A stretch of 64,000 nucleotides of DNA from Legionella oakridgensis ATCC 33761 = DSM 21215 (GCF_000512355.1 NZ_CP004006.1:273501-337500), one strand, 5' to 3'. Positions 28,570-38,058 are shown, numbered from the stretch's first letter. The notes: a model not told the origin generated them from the letters alone. Numbers and translations are program-made.

Positions 28570-29580
28570 ATGAAAAAATCCCTATTAGTTTTAAGCATTG
28601 TTTTTATTTTGTTAATTGGCTGGGTTGGCTTTTACGGCTACGGAAAAAACCGTATGGAAGTGGTGCATCCTTTTTACGGAACGGCTGTCCAGGCTGCTTA
28701 TGCAACGGGCACGGTTGAAGCCACCGTCATGATGCCCATATCCACTCATATTACTGCACGCTTGCTAAAATTATATGCTGATGAGGGCAGTGAAGTCATA
28801 AAAGGTCAGATCCTGGCTCAACTTGAAGACCAATATCTTCAAGAAACATTAAGAGAGTTAAAAGAACGGGAAGAACTGGCGCGTAAACGATATGAACGCC
28901 ATACTCCTTTGATGCAGAAAGGCGTTACTTCCAAAGATGAGTATGATCGTATGGTCTCTGAATGGCGAGCGGCAATGGCCGCCGTTCATGGGGCCGAGGC
29001 TCAAGTCAATTATCTTAAATTAATTGCCCCGGCAGATGGTCGTATCATTCGTCGCGATGGTGAAATAGGCCAACTTATCCCAGCAAATCAGGCCGTGTTT
29101 TGGCTTTCCTGTTGCGCACCTTTGAGGATCGGTGCCGAAGTGGATGAAGAAGACATTGTGTACGTTCGCCGCGGCCAGGAAGTATTGATTCGTGCAGATG
29201 CTTTCCCTGAGCGTATTTTTTATGGAAAAGTACAAAGTATTACTCCTAAAGGGGACCCCATTGCGCGCAGTTACCGAGTCCGGATAAGTCTCCCAGAAGA
29301 TACGCCGTTGTTGATTGGCATGACGACAGAAACCAATATCATTTTTCATAAAAAGCAAAACGCTTTATTATTACCGGCCAGTGCGGTGATGGCTGGTAAG
29401 GTCTGGTTGGTTGATGATGATAAACTTCGGCAAGTGCCTGTGTCGTTGGGCGCAAAAAGTTTAAAGCAGGTAGAAATTTTAAACGGTTTAACCGCTGATG
29501 ATTTGGTTATTTTGCATCCTCGTGATGAATTAAAGGAAGGAACGCGCGTGCGCCCAGTTCTTGTTAAATTGGAACAATAA
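28570..29580 (+). CDS. HlyD-family periplasmic adaptor of an ABC exporter
   Basis: 336 aa from the ATG at 28570 (a GTG at 28549 is in frame). One N-terminal membrane helix (LLVLSIVFILLIGWVGFYG) anchors it. The lipoyl-like half motif IKGQILAQLEDQ, a coiled-coil hairpin (about 95-145) and the beta-barrel domain follow. It would link the inner-membrane ABC transporter to an outer-membrane channel. Its stop overlaps the next ATG by one base (TAATG), so the three genes form one operon of the DevBCA/MacAB kind. No outer-membrane channel gene is present here. Confidence 0.88.
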   Translation: MKKSLLVLSIVFILLIGWVGFYGYGKNRMEVVHPFYGTAVQAAYATGTVEATVMMPISTHITARLLKLYADEGSEVIKGQILAQLEDQYLQETLRELKEREELARKRYERHTPLMQKGVTSKDEYDRMVSEWRAAMAAVHGAEAQVNYLKLIAPADGRIIRRDGEIGQLIPANQAVFWLSCCAPLRIGAEVDEEDIVYVRRGQEVLIRADAFPERIFYGKVQSITPKGDPIARSYRVRISLPEDTPLLIGMTTETNIIFHKKQNALLLPASAVMAGKVWLVDDDKLRQVPVSLGAKSLKQVEILNGLTADDLVILHPRDELKEGTRVRPVLVKLEQ

Positions 29581-30827
29581 TGAAATTGTTCGTGCTGATT
29601 GCGCTTAAGCATTTGCTTGCACGAAAACGGCAAAGTCTGGTTTCTTTGCTCGGTATAGTATTGGGCGTTTCATTTTTCCTAACCATTTCATCGTTGATGC
29701 AAGGGTCGGAAAAAGATTTTATCAAAAGACTGATTGATAATTCCCCACATATTATCATTATGGATGAATACCGTAATCCGCGCCTACAGCCAGTTTATCA
29801 ACTCTATGAACAAGGCGCTATTGAACTACGCAGCATGAAGCCTTTGACCGAAACACGTGGTATTCGTGGTTATGAACAAATCATCCATTATTTGCGCCAT
29901 ACATTTCCCGGTATACGTACTTCTCCGGCATTGGTAGGACAGGCTTTGCTTAGTTATGCGGGAAAAGATTTTTCCATTACGATGAATGGGATGATTCCTG
30001 AGGAAATCAAAACCGTTTCAACCATTAACCATTATATGATTGCCGGTACGATTGATGATTTAATCGTTAATCCCGATGGGATTGTTATCGGCAACCAACT
30101 GGCAAGAAAATTGTCGCTTAAGTTGGGTGATAACATCACAGCTACAGCAACCTCTGGACAAGTGCGCACTTTTAAAATATTAGGAATTTTTCGTACAGGC
30201 CGTTCCGATTTTGATGCAAATCAAACGTTTGTCAGTCTTAAGCGAGCTCAAGCTTTGCTTAATCGGGTTAATCGTGCCAATAGTATTCTTATTAAATTAC
30301 CCATGCCTTATCAAGCTTATGAACTTGCGGCCGAAATTGAACGGCAGATTGGTTATCAGACGGTTTCATGGCAAGAAAAATCGGAAGATTTATTGAATAC
30401 GTTGGTGATACGCAACACCATTATGTACAGTGTTGTCAGTGCGGTATTGATTGTAGCGGCTTTTGGCATTTACAACGTTATTTCTACGGTTGTGATGGAA
30501 AAACATCGTGACATTGCCATTTTGAAATCAATGGGCTTTTACAGCCGCGATATCCAGCTCATTTTTATTATTCAAGGATTACTGCTTGGAATGACAGGAT
30601 GTCTGCTGGGTTTGCCTTTGGGTAGTTTATTAATGTATGGCCTTATGCAAGTGCAATTTAAACCACCTGGGAGCTCGGAATTGGTCAGCATGCCACTGGA
30701 CTGGGGCTATCTGCAATTTGTCATCGCTGCAGCGTTTGCTATGATTGCTGCCATGGTTGCCGCATTACTTCCCGCACGAAAAGCAGCATGGGTTCAGCCT
30801 GTTGATATTCTTCGAGGAGGGACGTAA
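29580..30827 (+). CDS. ABC exporter permease (FtsX/MacB-type, DevC-like)
   Basis: 415 aa. The first helix (about 15-40) is followed by a large periplasmic domain. Three helices in the C-terminal part, at about 280-305, 325-355 and 375-400, complete the FtsX/MacB topology. GIYNVISTVVMEKHRDIAILKSMGF is the conserved cytoplasmic coupling region. With the adaptor before it and the ATPase after it, it forms a tripartite exporter of the mechanotransmission type. Substrate unknown. Confidence 0.88.
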   Translation: MKLFVLIALKHLLARKRQSLVSLLGIVLGVSFFLTISSLMQGSEKDFIKRLIDNSPHIIIMDEYRNPRLQPVYQLYEQGAIELRSMKPLTETRGIRGYEQIIHYLRHTFPGIRTSPALVGQALLSYAGKDFSITMNGMIPEEIKTVSTINHYMIAGTIDDLIVNPDGIVIGNQLARKLSLKLGDNITATATSGQVRTFKILGIFRTGRSDFDANQTFVSLKRAQALLNRVNRANSILIKLPMPYQAYELAAEIERQIGYQTVSWQEKSEDLLNTLVIRNTIMYSVVSAVLIVAAFGIYNVISTVVMEKHRDIAILKSMGFYSRDIQLIFIIQGLLLGMTGCLLGLPLGSLLMYGLMQVQFKPPGSSELVSMPLDWGYLQFVIAAAFAMIAAMVAALLPARKAAWVQPVDILRGGT

Positions 30828-30829
30828 AG

Positions 30830-31504
30830 ATGACTACCGTCATCAAGACAAAGCAATTGACACGCCGTTTACCTGCAGAAGTCCCTGTTACGTTAGTAGA
30901 AGATATTGATTTGGAAATCCAAGCTGGTGAGTTTGTGGTCATTACTGGTCCGTCTGGTTCCGGTAAATCCTCATTGCTTTATTTGTTAGGGTTACTCGAT
31001 AGGCCAAGCAGCGGCCTAATGTGGTTGAATGGGGAAAATACTTCTTTTTATTCTGAAGAGCAACTTGCGGATATCCGGCTGGCGCAGTTGGGGTTTGTTT
31101 TTCAGTTTCATTTTTTATTGCCGGAATTTACAGCCTTAGAAAATGTAATGCTACCCATGCAACGGTTAGGGAGGCTAGCACCCTTAGAAGTAAAAAGCCG
31201 AGCTGAAACATTATTGACGAATTTGAACTTGCAAGAACAGCTGAACAAGTTGCCCAAACAACTGTCTGGTGGTCAAAGCCAACGTGTGGCAATCGCCCGC
31301 GCACTTGCAAACGAGCCTTTATTAATTCTGGCGGATGAGCCGACTGGAAATCTTGATACAACAGCAAGCATGAACGTGCAAACCACTCTAAAACAATTAG
31401 CGCATCAGTATGGACGCACTGTGGTGGTAGTGACTCATGATCCGCAGTTTGCGGCAATGGCGGATAGGCTAATTCATATCATAGATGGTAAAATAGCATC
31501 ATAA
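30830..31504 (+). CDS. ABC exporter ATP-binding protein (DevA/LolD-like)
   Basis: 224 aa. Walker A GPSGSGKS (40-47), Q-loop in FVFQFHFLLP, signature LSGGQ (146-150), Walker B LLILADEP (165-172) and the switch His in VVVTHDP. The length and the signature fit the LolD/MacB ATPase group. It starts three bases after the permease stop, with GAGGAGGG upstream, so it is co-translated with it. Confidence 0.92.
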   Translation: MTTVIKTKQLTRRLPAEVPVTLVEDIDLEIQAGEFVVITGPSGSGKSSLLYLLGLLDRPSSGLMWLNGENTSFYSEEQLADIRLAQLGFVFQFHFLLPEFTALENVMLPMQRLGRLAPLEVKSRAETLLTNLNLQEQLNKLPKQLSGGQSQRVAIARALANEPLLILADEPTGNLDTTASMNVQTTLKQLAHQYGRTVVVVTHDPQFAAMADRLIHIIDGKIAS

Positions 31505-31784
31505 TGGTTTTAATTGTAGCAATTATGCGATGTTCAATTGACATTGTTGACATAAAAGAATATAAATAAAGTTGTTCTTGCAATGAGCATCTATTGTAAA
31601 TAAATGAAAATTGTTTTTACATTACGCGATTTAATTCCCACATTTTTAGTGAAAACTAAAACATTCAACACGATTGTTTTCTGCCCAGTAGTCTGTGTGG
31701 TCGTGGCCTTCGCGGCCATCTAATATCTCCTTACATTCATTCAAAGTTATCCAAATAAAAATCTCTCAGAAAGAGGAACGTTGT

Positions 31785-32930
31785 ATGCCTCAAATTAGAT
31801 CAATGTTGATGTATGGTTTTGCTATGTTTGCCATGTTTTTTGGCTCAGGAAATCTGGTGTTTCCTTTGCAAATAGGTTATGAAAATGGCGATCATTGGCT
31901 TTTGGGTTTTGCAGGATTATTAATTACCGGTATTATTTTGCCTTTTTTAGGGCTTTTTGTAATTAAATTACACCAGGGAAATTACCAATCATTTTTTGGT
32001 GGGGCCGGGCGATTGGCTCAGGTTGTTTTGCCATTTGCCATGCTTTCTCTTTTGGGATCTTTTGGTGTAGTGCCGCGATGCATCACGGTTGCCTATGGTA
32101 GTATGGATTACATGATGCCGGGAATGTCTTTAATGACGTTCAGTTTTTTATTTTGTCTGGCCATGTATCTTGTTTGTTTAAATGATCGGTGGATGGTTAA
32201 TATTTTAGGCAAGTGGATGAGCCCTGTCTTATTGATTATTCTTATCATTTTAACAGCTATGGCCATATTTCATTCCCCAGAGCCAACTAGCCATCACAAA
32301 GCCAAAGAAGCATTTGCTACCGGATTTCTTACCGGATATCAAACTATGGATTTGTTTGCCGCTTTTTTCTTTTCAGCCCTTACTTTCACCCAAATTCAGA
32401 ATAAGCTGCCTGCAGGAACAAGCAGTCAGGAATTGATTCGCTTTGCTATTAAATCCAGTCTTATTGCGGCTATTTTATTGGCCATGATTTATTTGGGATT
32501 TGTTTATCTTGGTGCACATTATTCTTTCTTAATCCAGGATGTGCCTGCAGAATCAATGCTGCCAACCATCGCATTTTACACGATGGGAAAAAAGGCAACG
32601 ACCTTGATCGGATTTGCAATGCTTTTTTCGTGTTTATCCACAGCCATCGCATTGAATAATCTCTATGCACGATATTTATGTAATCTATTCAATTTAAAAG
32701 AAAATAAATTTTATCGAGTGGTATTACTGACGACAGGTATTGCCTTTATTATTTCTTTATTTGATTTTCGAGGCATTGCGGCTTTTTTACAGCCGATTCT
32801 TGAGGCTTTTTACCCCGGCATTATCGGCCTAGTGTTGATAAGTATCGTGATAAAGCGCCATCAGCCATTAAAAATGTATTTATTTTATATAATTACGTTA
32901 ATAACCATCAGCTATAGTTATTTAAAATAA
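31785..32930 (+). CDS. BrnQ-type branched-chain amino acid carrier
   Basis: 381 aa from the ATG at 31785, with AGAGGA nine bases upstream; an upstream GTG frame (31695) has no ribosome site. About twelve hydrophobic segments. The N-terminal MYGFAMFAMFFGSGNLVFPLQIG is the LIVCS/BrnQ signature. Members import Leu, Ile and Val with Na+ or H+. Legionellae live on amino acids, which fits. It is preceded by a 280-base region without a gene, holding only a small TGGCC/GGCCA hairpin near 31710. Confidence 0.85.
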   Translation: MPQIRSMLMYGFAMFAMFFGSGNLVFPLQIGYENGDHWLLGFAGLLITGIILPFLGLFVIKLHQGNYQSFFGGAGRLAQVVLPFAMLSLLGSFGVVPRCITVAYGSMDYMMPGMSLMTFSFLFCLAMYLVCLNDRWMVNILGKWMSPVLLIILIILTAMAIFHSPEPTSHHKAKEAFATGFLTGYQTMDLFAAFFFSALTFTQIQNKLPAGTSSQELIRFAIKSSLIAAILLAMIYLGFVYLGAHYSFLIQDVPAESMLPTIAFYTMGKKATTLIGFAMLFSCLSTAIALNNLYARYLCNLFNLKENKFYRVVLLTTGIAFIISLFDFRGIAAFLQPILEAFYPGIIGLVLISIVIKRHQPLKMYLFYIITLITISYSYLK

Positions 32931-33158
32931 CTCACTGGAGGCATGGTTATAACGTAATGTTTTGATTGAAGCATTTGTTTGGAGCAACTTTTTTCTAAGT
33001 CATTTCCGGTGGTAAAATTAATAAATTGACCAGAGTTTAATTCTTGTACTGCTGGGAAGACGTTAGGTGGTATGGTGTTCTATTGTTTGCAATTTAACTC
33101 AGGTCATAGTTCATTCGGTTAAATGAACACCTTCAAGTGAGACTAAATGAATACATCG

Positions 33159-33554
33159 TTACATGTTTAATTCTTTTCTGCTTTGCGCCTCTGCCTGTTC
33201 TTTTGTTACAGATTCAATCATTTCATCCACTATGCGATGGTATCGACCTTTGAAGCTAAAAAATCCATCTGCTTTTGCATTAGCTTGATACAATGATTCC
33301 TGATGATCTTTTAGTAATTTTGTATCAATTTCAGGCGTAGATAAAGCACGAGTTAACAACCCGATTGTTTTGATGGCTTCGTCATATTTCTTGGTTTTAT
33401 CAGCGGTAATGCCTGCAGAAGCCAGAAAGGAATTTAACCTACTTTGTTCATTAATTTCTTTGCGTAGTTGGTTAGCGTATATTTCTAAGCTTATGATTTT
33501 TTTACTTAATTCCAAACGTGTTTTATTGTCTGGTTGTTCAAGGTCCAGTTTCAT
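33159..33554 (-). CDS. hypothetical coiled-coil protein, 131 aa
   Basis: Unknown. Nearly the whole protein is predicted as charged helix, with heptad-like Leu/Ile spacing at residues 5-45 (LELSKKIISLEIYANQLRKEI). No signal peptide, membrane segment or catalytic motif. The ATG lies 12 bases after AGGC. Codon use looks normal, so it is probably expressed. Candidate small effector or structural protein; evidence is too thin to choose. Confidence 0.55.
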   Translation of the reverse strand: MKLDLEQPDNKTRLELSKKIISLEIYANQLRKEINEQSRLNSFLASAGITADKTKKYDEAIKTIGLLTRALSTPEIDTKLLKDHQESLYQANAKADGFFSFKGRYHRIVDEMIESVTKEQAEAQSRKELNM

Positions 33555-33644
33555 TTTATTTTATTTGCCTAAAAAATTCTTTGATAAACTTTATAGGAGC
33601 TAAATGAGATCCAGACTGCCGTTTATCCCTTTTCTTATCAATAG

Positions 33645-33810
33645 TTAGGGTCTGTTTACATTTCATTTCACGGCTGCCAATTTGCCTGATTGGCGCCACA
33701 TGACGTTTTAATTCGTTAAATAGAGCTTGCTATTCGCCTCATTCAAACGCAAAGTAACACTCAATCACCCCAATTTTCGCTTCGCAAAATAAAATGTAAA
33801 CAGAACCTAA
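33645..33810. mobile_element. 166-bp MITE-like element with 19-bp terminal inverted repeats
   Basis: Left end TTAGGGTCTGTTTACATTT (33645-33663) and right end AAATGTAAACAGAACCTAA (33792-33810) are inverted repeats with one mismatch. There is no coding frame inside. The right end overlaps the stop codon of the phosphoribosyltransferase gene (TAG, 33807-33809), so the insertion may have supplied its present C-terminus. No clear target duplication can be made out at the flanks. Confidence 0.6.
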
Positions 33811-34463
33811 AGTGATTTATTATTTTGAGTGGCTTTTGCAAGCAATTTGGTGACTTCATCATCAGAGGTTTGGGAGAAATCTTCAAACCAGAGTCCCACG
33901 GCATGAAAATTTACTGGTTTTAGGGGACAGATAAATTCATCCACTTCTTTTGCTATTTCTTTATAGCTTGAAAGAGCAGCAACAGGGACAGCCAGTATAA
34001 GCTTTGCAAGATTTTTTTTGCGCAATGCTTTTATGGCCGCGCGTACTGTTGCACCCGTTGCAATACCATCGTCAATAAGAATGACAATTTTATGCTGTAA
34101 ATTTGGTAAAGGTTTTTCTCCACGATAAATGGATTCCCGGCGCTGTAATTCTTTTTTCTCAGCGTTAATAACTGGTTGAATTGCCTCATCCGAAATGTGT
34201 AGCATTTGTAAAATATTGTCATTAAAAACCGTGGTATTTCCCGTGGCGATCGCGCCCATGGCAAGCTCTGCATGACCAGGAACACCAAGTTTTCGTACCA
34301 GAAATACATCCAGTGGCACAGCCAGTGCAGCTGCCACTTCGTAGGCCACGGGAACCCCACCTCGTGGTAAAGCCAATACAATGACTTCCGGATTTTTTTG
34401 ATAGGATTTTAAATAAGAAGCAAGAATTTTACCTGCTTCTTGACGGTTAACATATTTATCCAT
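33807..34463 (-). CDS. phosphoribosyltransferase-domain protein
   Basis: 218 aa from the ATG at 34463, with AGGG upstream. The PRPP-binding loop VILIDDGIATGATVRAAIKAL (about 127-147) is complete, and LALPRGGVPVAYEVA begins the fold. Such stand-alone proteins are usually annotated as phosphoribosyltransferases of unknown acceptor and are often found near stress genes. It follows the secreted 105-aa gene by 13 bases in one operon. Its stop codon falls inside the inverted repeat of the adjoining element. Confidence 0.85.
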   Translation of the reverse strand: MDKYVNRQEAGKILASYLKSYQKNPEVIVLALPRGGVPVAYEVAAALAVPLDVFLVRKLGVPGHAELAMGAIATGNTTVFNDNILQMLHISDEAIQPVINAEKKELQRRESIYRGEKPLPNLQHKIVILIDDGIATGATVRAAIKALRKKNLAKLILAVPVAALSSYKEIAKEVDEFICPLKPVNFHAVGLWFEDFSQTSDDEVTKLLAKATQNNKSL

Positions 34464-34476
34464 ATTGTTACCCTGA

Positions 34477-34794
34477 CTAAGGCGTAACTTCAAAATATTC
34501 CGTACTGTATGCGTAACAGTTCCATGGAGTTTTTACCCCATTGACTTCGACGTTGATGGTTATCATATCCACGCCCGCTAATGTTGGTTGTTGTTCAAGA
34601 TAACATACGCGGTTTACTCCATTAATGGTGACATAGTTATAAGCGGTGGTGGCTGAATAATTGGCTGGAACATAATAAACATCATCGCGATCTTCTAATA
34701 CAATTGGCTGACCAGTAATGATTATTTTGTCTGCAAAAGCCGGAAAACTCACTGTTAACAGGATGAGTATTGCTTTTAATAAAATCCCTTTCAT
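34477..34794 (-). CDS. small secreted hypothetical protein, 105 aa
   Basis: The ATG at 34794 is preceded by CAGGGAG. A clear signal peptide (GILLKAILILLTVSFPAFA, cut before DK) gives a mature protein of about 83 residues, rich in Tyr, Thr and Val and containing two Cys that could form a disulfide. Probably periplasmic or surface exposed and mainly beta. The family is not recognised. It is the first gene of a two-gene unit with the phosphoribosyltransferase. Confidence 0.7.
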   Translation of the reverse strand: MKGILLKAILILLTVSFPAFADKIIITGQPIVLEDRDDVYYVPANYSATTAYNYVTINGVNRVCYLEQQPTLAGVDMITINVEVNGVKTPWNCYAYSTEYFEVTP

Positions 34795-35040
34795 GATGGC
34801 GCTCTCCCTGCATTTGAACATGATTTAAAATAGAGCAAAAAATATAATTATTTTATTTTTATGATGAATCATGTCGTTGATCTTTTAAAAAACGGGGTGA
34901 TCATGACATGATTACTTCTTTAATTATAGACTATCCCATGATGGGTTATTTTATTTGGGAGTGTTATGAAAAATAATTTTCTTTGATAAAAAACGACTAT
35001 CTCCAATTGAAAAAGAGATAATCGTTATAGAAAATATTTT

Positions 35041-35223
35041 TTATATGGGGGGTGGTGGTCTCCTACCGCTGATTAAACTGACAACCAGTAATATCACAAA
35101 TATAACAATGAATAAGAAAAATAAAAGCTGTGCGATTCCTGCTGCTGCTGATGCAATGCCACCAAAGCCAAAAACTGCAGCAATTATCGCAATAATGAAA
35201 AAGAAAATTGCCCAACTTAACAT
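35041..35223 (-). CDS. DUF1328 small inner-membrane protein (YtjA-like)
   Basis: 60 aa. Two hydrophobic helices with [21 protein letters not shown] between them are diagnostic of the DUF1328/YtjA family, followed by a short basic Pro-rich tail (GRRPPPPI). Members are small membrane proteins of unknown function that often appear in stress regulons. It stands alone, divergent from the DUF3309 gene. Confidence 0.88.
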   Translation of the reverse strand: MLSWAIFFFIIAIIAAVFGFGGIASAAAGIAQLLFFLFIVIFVILLVVSLISGRRPPPPI

Positions 35224-35277
35224 GATCGTATCTCCCTTAAATACATCAAATAGATGTATAAAAAATCCATTTTAATA

Positions 35278-35311
35278 CCCGGTAATTAACTAAACCCGGT
35301 AATTAACTAAA
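35278..35311. repeat. two-copy perfect 17-bp tandem repeat
   Basis: CCCGGTAATTAACTAAA occurs twice in a row (35278-35294 and 35295-35311), 55 bases upstream of the DUF1328 start, in a region that should hold its promoter. Confidence 0.7.
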
Positions 35312-35510
35312 AATAATTTATACCTCCTGAATTTTTCTGTGAAAAATTTTATTTTTTAAAATATTCTATCTGTTGATGATAGGTATTTTTTTTAGGGTCC
35401 TTTATTATTTTAGCATATTGGGAAAACCCCAATGTGATTGGTTTTGCATAAATTGGATGTTTCTACTATGCTAAATGGATAGGAAGGGAGTATTGCATAA
35501 TGGATTGATC

Positions 35511-35669
35511 ATGGACCTCGCTATATTATTGCTTCTTATTATACTTATTGCTGCATTATTACCGGTGTGGCCATATAGTAAAAAGTGGGGATATCGTCCT
35601 TCAGGAGCGGTAGGTGCATTATTAGTGATTCTTCTTTTTCTTTTTGTGTTTTTTCGTCCTGGAGCGTAA
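35511..35669 (+). CDS. DUF3309 small membrane protein
   Basis: About 52 aa. LILIAALLPVWPYSKKWGYRPSGAVGALLVILLFLFVFFR has the P-x-W-P-x-S-x-x-WGY-x-PSG signature of DUF3309 between two hydrophobic helices. The best ribosome site, AGGAAGGGAG, fits a TTG start at 35493 better than the ATG at 35511, which is too far from it; an ATG at 35475 is also in frame. The start therefore remains open. Function unknown; it neighbours other small envelope genes. Confidence 0.8.
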   Translation: MDLAILLLLIILIAALLPVWPYSKKWGYRPSGAVGALLVILLFLFVFFRPGA

Positions 35670-35763
35670 TTAGCCACGGATAAGAAAAATTTGTTTTTAT
35701 TATGCTATTAATTTGATTGGTTTTGATTCTTGTTAATAAAGGGAACATAAGGAAGGGTGTATC

Positions 35764-36465
35764 ATGGATAAATTGATGAAGTTAAAAGCAGTAGCAATTC
35801 TTATTTGTAGCAGTCTTGCAGGCAGTGCCATGGCAGATGATCCCATGATGAATGGTAGCGCCAATGGCACAAAAAACGGTCAAACAGCTACTCAAGCGGC
35901 CCAACCTGGTGATGCAAAATTGACCAGCGATGTGAATACAGCACTAGCAGACTATGCAGGTAAAATTAATGTATCGGTCAAAGGCGGGGTCGTTTATTTG
36001 TCAGGACAATTGCCTTCGGATACGGATTATGAAAAAGCAGTGACCCTTGCTGAATCTACCAAGGGAGTGCTGGATGTAAATGTGGATAATCTTACTGTGA
36101 AAGACAGTAAAAATCCTTTATACGATAGCTACCTTACTGCCAAAGTAAAAGGCGCTCTGATTCAGACGGATGTGCTGGATAAAGATATTCCTAGCTGGTC
36201 TGTTAGCGTGGAGACTAAGAACGGTGAGGTCTTTTTATCTGGAACTGTTAAAAGTGACCAGGAAAAGCAAGAGGTGGTGAAAGTTGTGAACTCAGTCAAT
36301 GGTGTAACCAAGGTCAATGATCAACTGCAAGTTGGTAAAGAGGATGCTACTAAAGAGCAAACCAATACTGATATGACAACGCCATCTGACTCAAGTTCGG
36401 ATGCAAGTTCTGGTTCGAGTTCTGATGAGAGTGGTTCTGATACGATGAATAATTCATCTTATTGA
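35764..36465 (+). CDS. periplasmic protein with two BON domains (OsmY-like)
   Basis: 233 aa. A signal peptide (KAVAILICSSLAGSAMA, cut before DD) is followed by two BON domains, about 52-115 and 122-195, each with the VKGGVVYLSG or TKNGEVFLSG strand motif. The tail of about 35 residues is Ser/Asp/Glu-rich and probably disordered. BON proteins bind phospholipid and support the envelope during osmotic stress. AAGGAAGGG upstream is a good ribosome site. A strong terminator follows. Confidence 0.9.
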   Translation: MDKLMKLKAVAILICSSLAGSAMADDPMMNGSANGTKNGQTATQAAQPGDAKLTSDVNTALADYAGKINVSVKGGVVYLSGQLPSDTDYEKAVTLAESTKGVLDVNVDNLTVKDSKNPLYDSYLTAKVKGALIQTDVLDKDIPSWSVSVETKNGEVFLSGTVKSDQEKQEVVKVVNSVNGVTKVNDQLQVGKEDATKEQTNTDMTTPSDSSSDASSGSSSDESGSDTMNNSSY

Positions 36466-36484
36466 TGACAGGATCATAATTCTT

Positions 36485-36518
36485 AAAAAGCACATATAAT
36501 AAATATGTGCTTTTTTTA
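36485..36518 (+). terminator. rho-independent terminator after the BON gene
   Basis: AAAGCACATAT pairs with ATATGTGCTTT around a short AATAA loop and is followed by TTTTTATT. Confidence 0.88.
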
Positions 36519-36545
36519 TTTAATGGATTATGATGAGGAATTGCT

Positions 36546-37394
36546 ATGTGCCGATTAATTGCATACATAGGATCTGAGATCCTGTTGGAAGATGTATTGG
36601 TAAAGCCTGTAAATTCAATTATCATGCAGAGTTTACATGCACGCGAATCAGAAATTCCCACGAATGGCGATGGATTTGGGTTAGGGTGGTATGCGCCGCA
36701 TATTAGTCCGGAGCCAGCATTATTTACCTCCATTTCTCCTGCTTGGAATGACAGAAATTTACTGCATTTGACCGCTAAAATTAAATCTCCAGCATTATTT
36801 GCCCATGTGCGTGCAGCCAGCGCTGGTGGGGTTACCAATTATAATTGCCATCCCTTTGTCCATGATAAATGGATGTTTATGCATAATGGTGGAATTCATG
36901 ATTTTATTACGGTCAAAAGGCACCTTCGCCATTTATTAGAAGATGATATTTATCATTGGATTCAGGGAGAAACAGACTCGGAACACATGTTTGCTTTATT
37001 TTTGCAAATGGCGAAGGGGAAGGATTTATCACAGTTGTCGGTGGTTGCTGATGTTTTGCAAGCGGTATTTTATCAAATTTCTGAATTAATTAGACAATTT
37101 GGAAAACATGGCGCCTCTTATTTTAATGTTTGTCTGACGGATGGCCAGCGGTTATTAGCCAGCCGTTATTGCAGTTATAAAAGCTCTCGTCCATCCAGCA
37201 TGCATTATTCAATAGGAAGCGAGTTTGTAGCCAGAAATGGCAGATATCACATGCTCCAAGAAAAAGACAAGAAACGTTGTATTCTAGTCACTTCCGAGAA
37301 GCTCACTCGGTTTAATGCAGAATGGCAAGACGTTCCTGAAAATCATTTGCTAATGGTGGATAAAGATTTTTCGATTCAACTAAGATCGTTATGA
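36546..37394 (+). CDS. class II glutamine amidotransferase (YafJ-like)
   Basis: 282 aa starting MCRLIAYIG, so Cys2 becomes the N-terminal nucleophile after Met removal. NGDGFGLGWY, FAHVRAAS and the HPFVHDKWMFMHNG stretch form the NTN-hydrolase glutaminase site. No synthetase domain is attached. Such proteins resemble YafJ and the amidohydrolase EgtC of ergothioneine synthesis; no other ergothioneine genes are nearby. GAGGAA precedes the ATG. Confidence 0.88.
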   Translation: MCRLIAYIGSEILLEDVLVKPVNSIIMQSLHARESEIPTNGDGFGLGWYAPHISPEPALFTSISPAWNDRNLLHLTAKIKSPALFAHVRAASAGGVTNYNCHPFVHDKWMFMHNGGIHDFITVKRHLRHLLEDDIYHWIQGETDSEHMFALFLQMAKGKDLSQLSVVADVLQAVFYQISELIRQFGKHGASYFNVCLTDGQRLLASRYCSYKSSRPSSMHYSIGSEFVARNGRYHMLQEKDKKRCILVTSEKLTRFNAEWQDVPENHLLMVDKDFSIQLRSL

Positions 37395-37457
37395 GTAGCT
37401 GCATTCTTCTTGCAGATGATATAATTTAGGAACATAACAACAGGTCTAGGGACTATT

Positions 37458-37943
37458 ATGCCATCGTTTGATGTTGTTTCAGAAATTAATACTGTGGAAT
37501 TACGCCATGCTGTTGATAATGCCAGTCGTGAAATAAACAATCGTTTTGATTTTCGCGGTGTGGAATCCAGTCTCACGCTTGAAGATTTAAGCGTAACCTT
37601 AAAATCGGAATCAGATTTTCAAGTCAGGCAAATGGAAGATGTCTTTCGTAATCATTGTAGTAAACGGGGCGTAGATACTGCTGGTGTTGAGATGGAGGAT
37701 AAGCCTGTTCATAGTGGTAAGACATACAGTCTTACGATGACGTTTAAGCAAGGAATTGATCAGCCGACGGCAAAGAACATTGTAAAACTGATAAAAGATA
37801 GTAAAAGTAAAGTTCAGGCGTCTATTCAGGGCGATAAAGTGCGAGTCACAGGAAAAAATCGCGATGATTTACAGGATGCTATTGCACTTTTAAAAAAATC
37901 AGATATCGAATTACCCTTGCAATTTAATAACTTTCGCGATTAG
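37458..37943 (+). CDS. yajQ: YajQ family nucleotide-binding protein
   Basis: 161 aa, the normal length. It begins MPSFDVVSEI, then has EINNRFDFRG and ends in the typical ELPLQF-NFRD. YajQ proteins bind cyclic di-GMP in some bacteria and RNA or other nucleotides in others, and act as cytoplasmic regulators. It is a single gene, 63 bases after the amidotransferase and in the same direction. Confidence 0.93.
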   Translation: MPSFDVVSEINTVELRHAVDNASREINNRFDFRGVESSLTLEDLSVTLKSESDFQVRQMEDVFRNHCSKRGVDTAGVEMEDKPVHSGKTYSLTMTFKQGIDQPTAKNIVKLIKDSKSKVQASIQGDKVRVTGKNRDDLQDAIALLKKSDIELPLQFNNFRD

Positions 37944-38058
37944 CTTTTGGGAAGTAAATTTAGGAGTGGCTGATATTATCCTACGGTGTTGCAGTATATT
38001 CTGAGAAATCCTCAAAAGATCTGTTCAACAGACATCCAACGCTTAATGGTATGATGTT

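Noticed and set aside
28520..28572. GTG with a good ribosome site (GATAGAGG) before the HlyD-type gene
   Set aside because: This frame stops after 17 codons and is not in frame with the adaptor protein. A leader peptide is possible but unsupported.
31695..31740. TGGCC/GGCCA hairpin and GTG-started extension before the BrnQ gene
   Set aside because: The stem is only five bases with no T run, and the extension lacks a ribosome site and reads like non-coding sequence.
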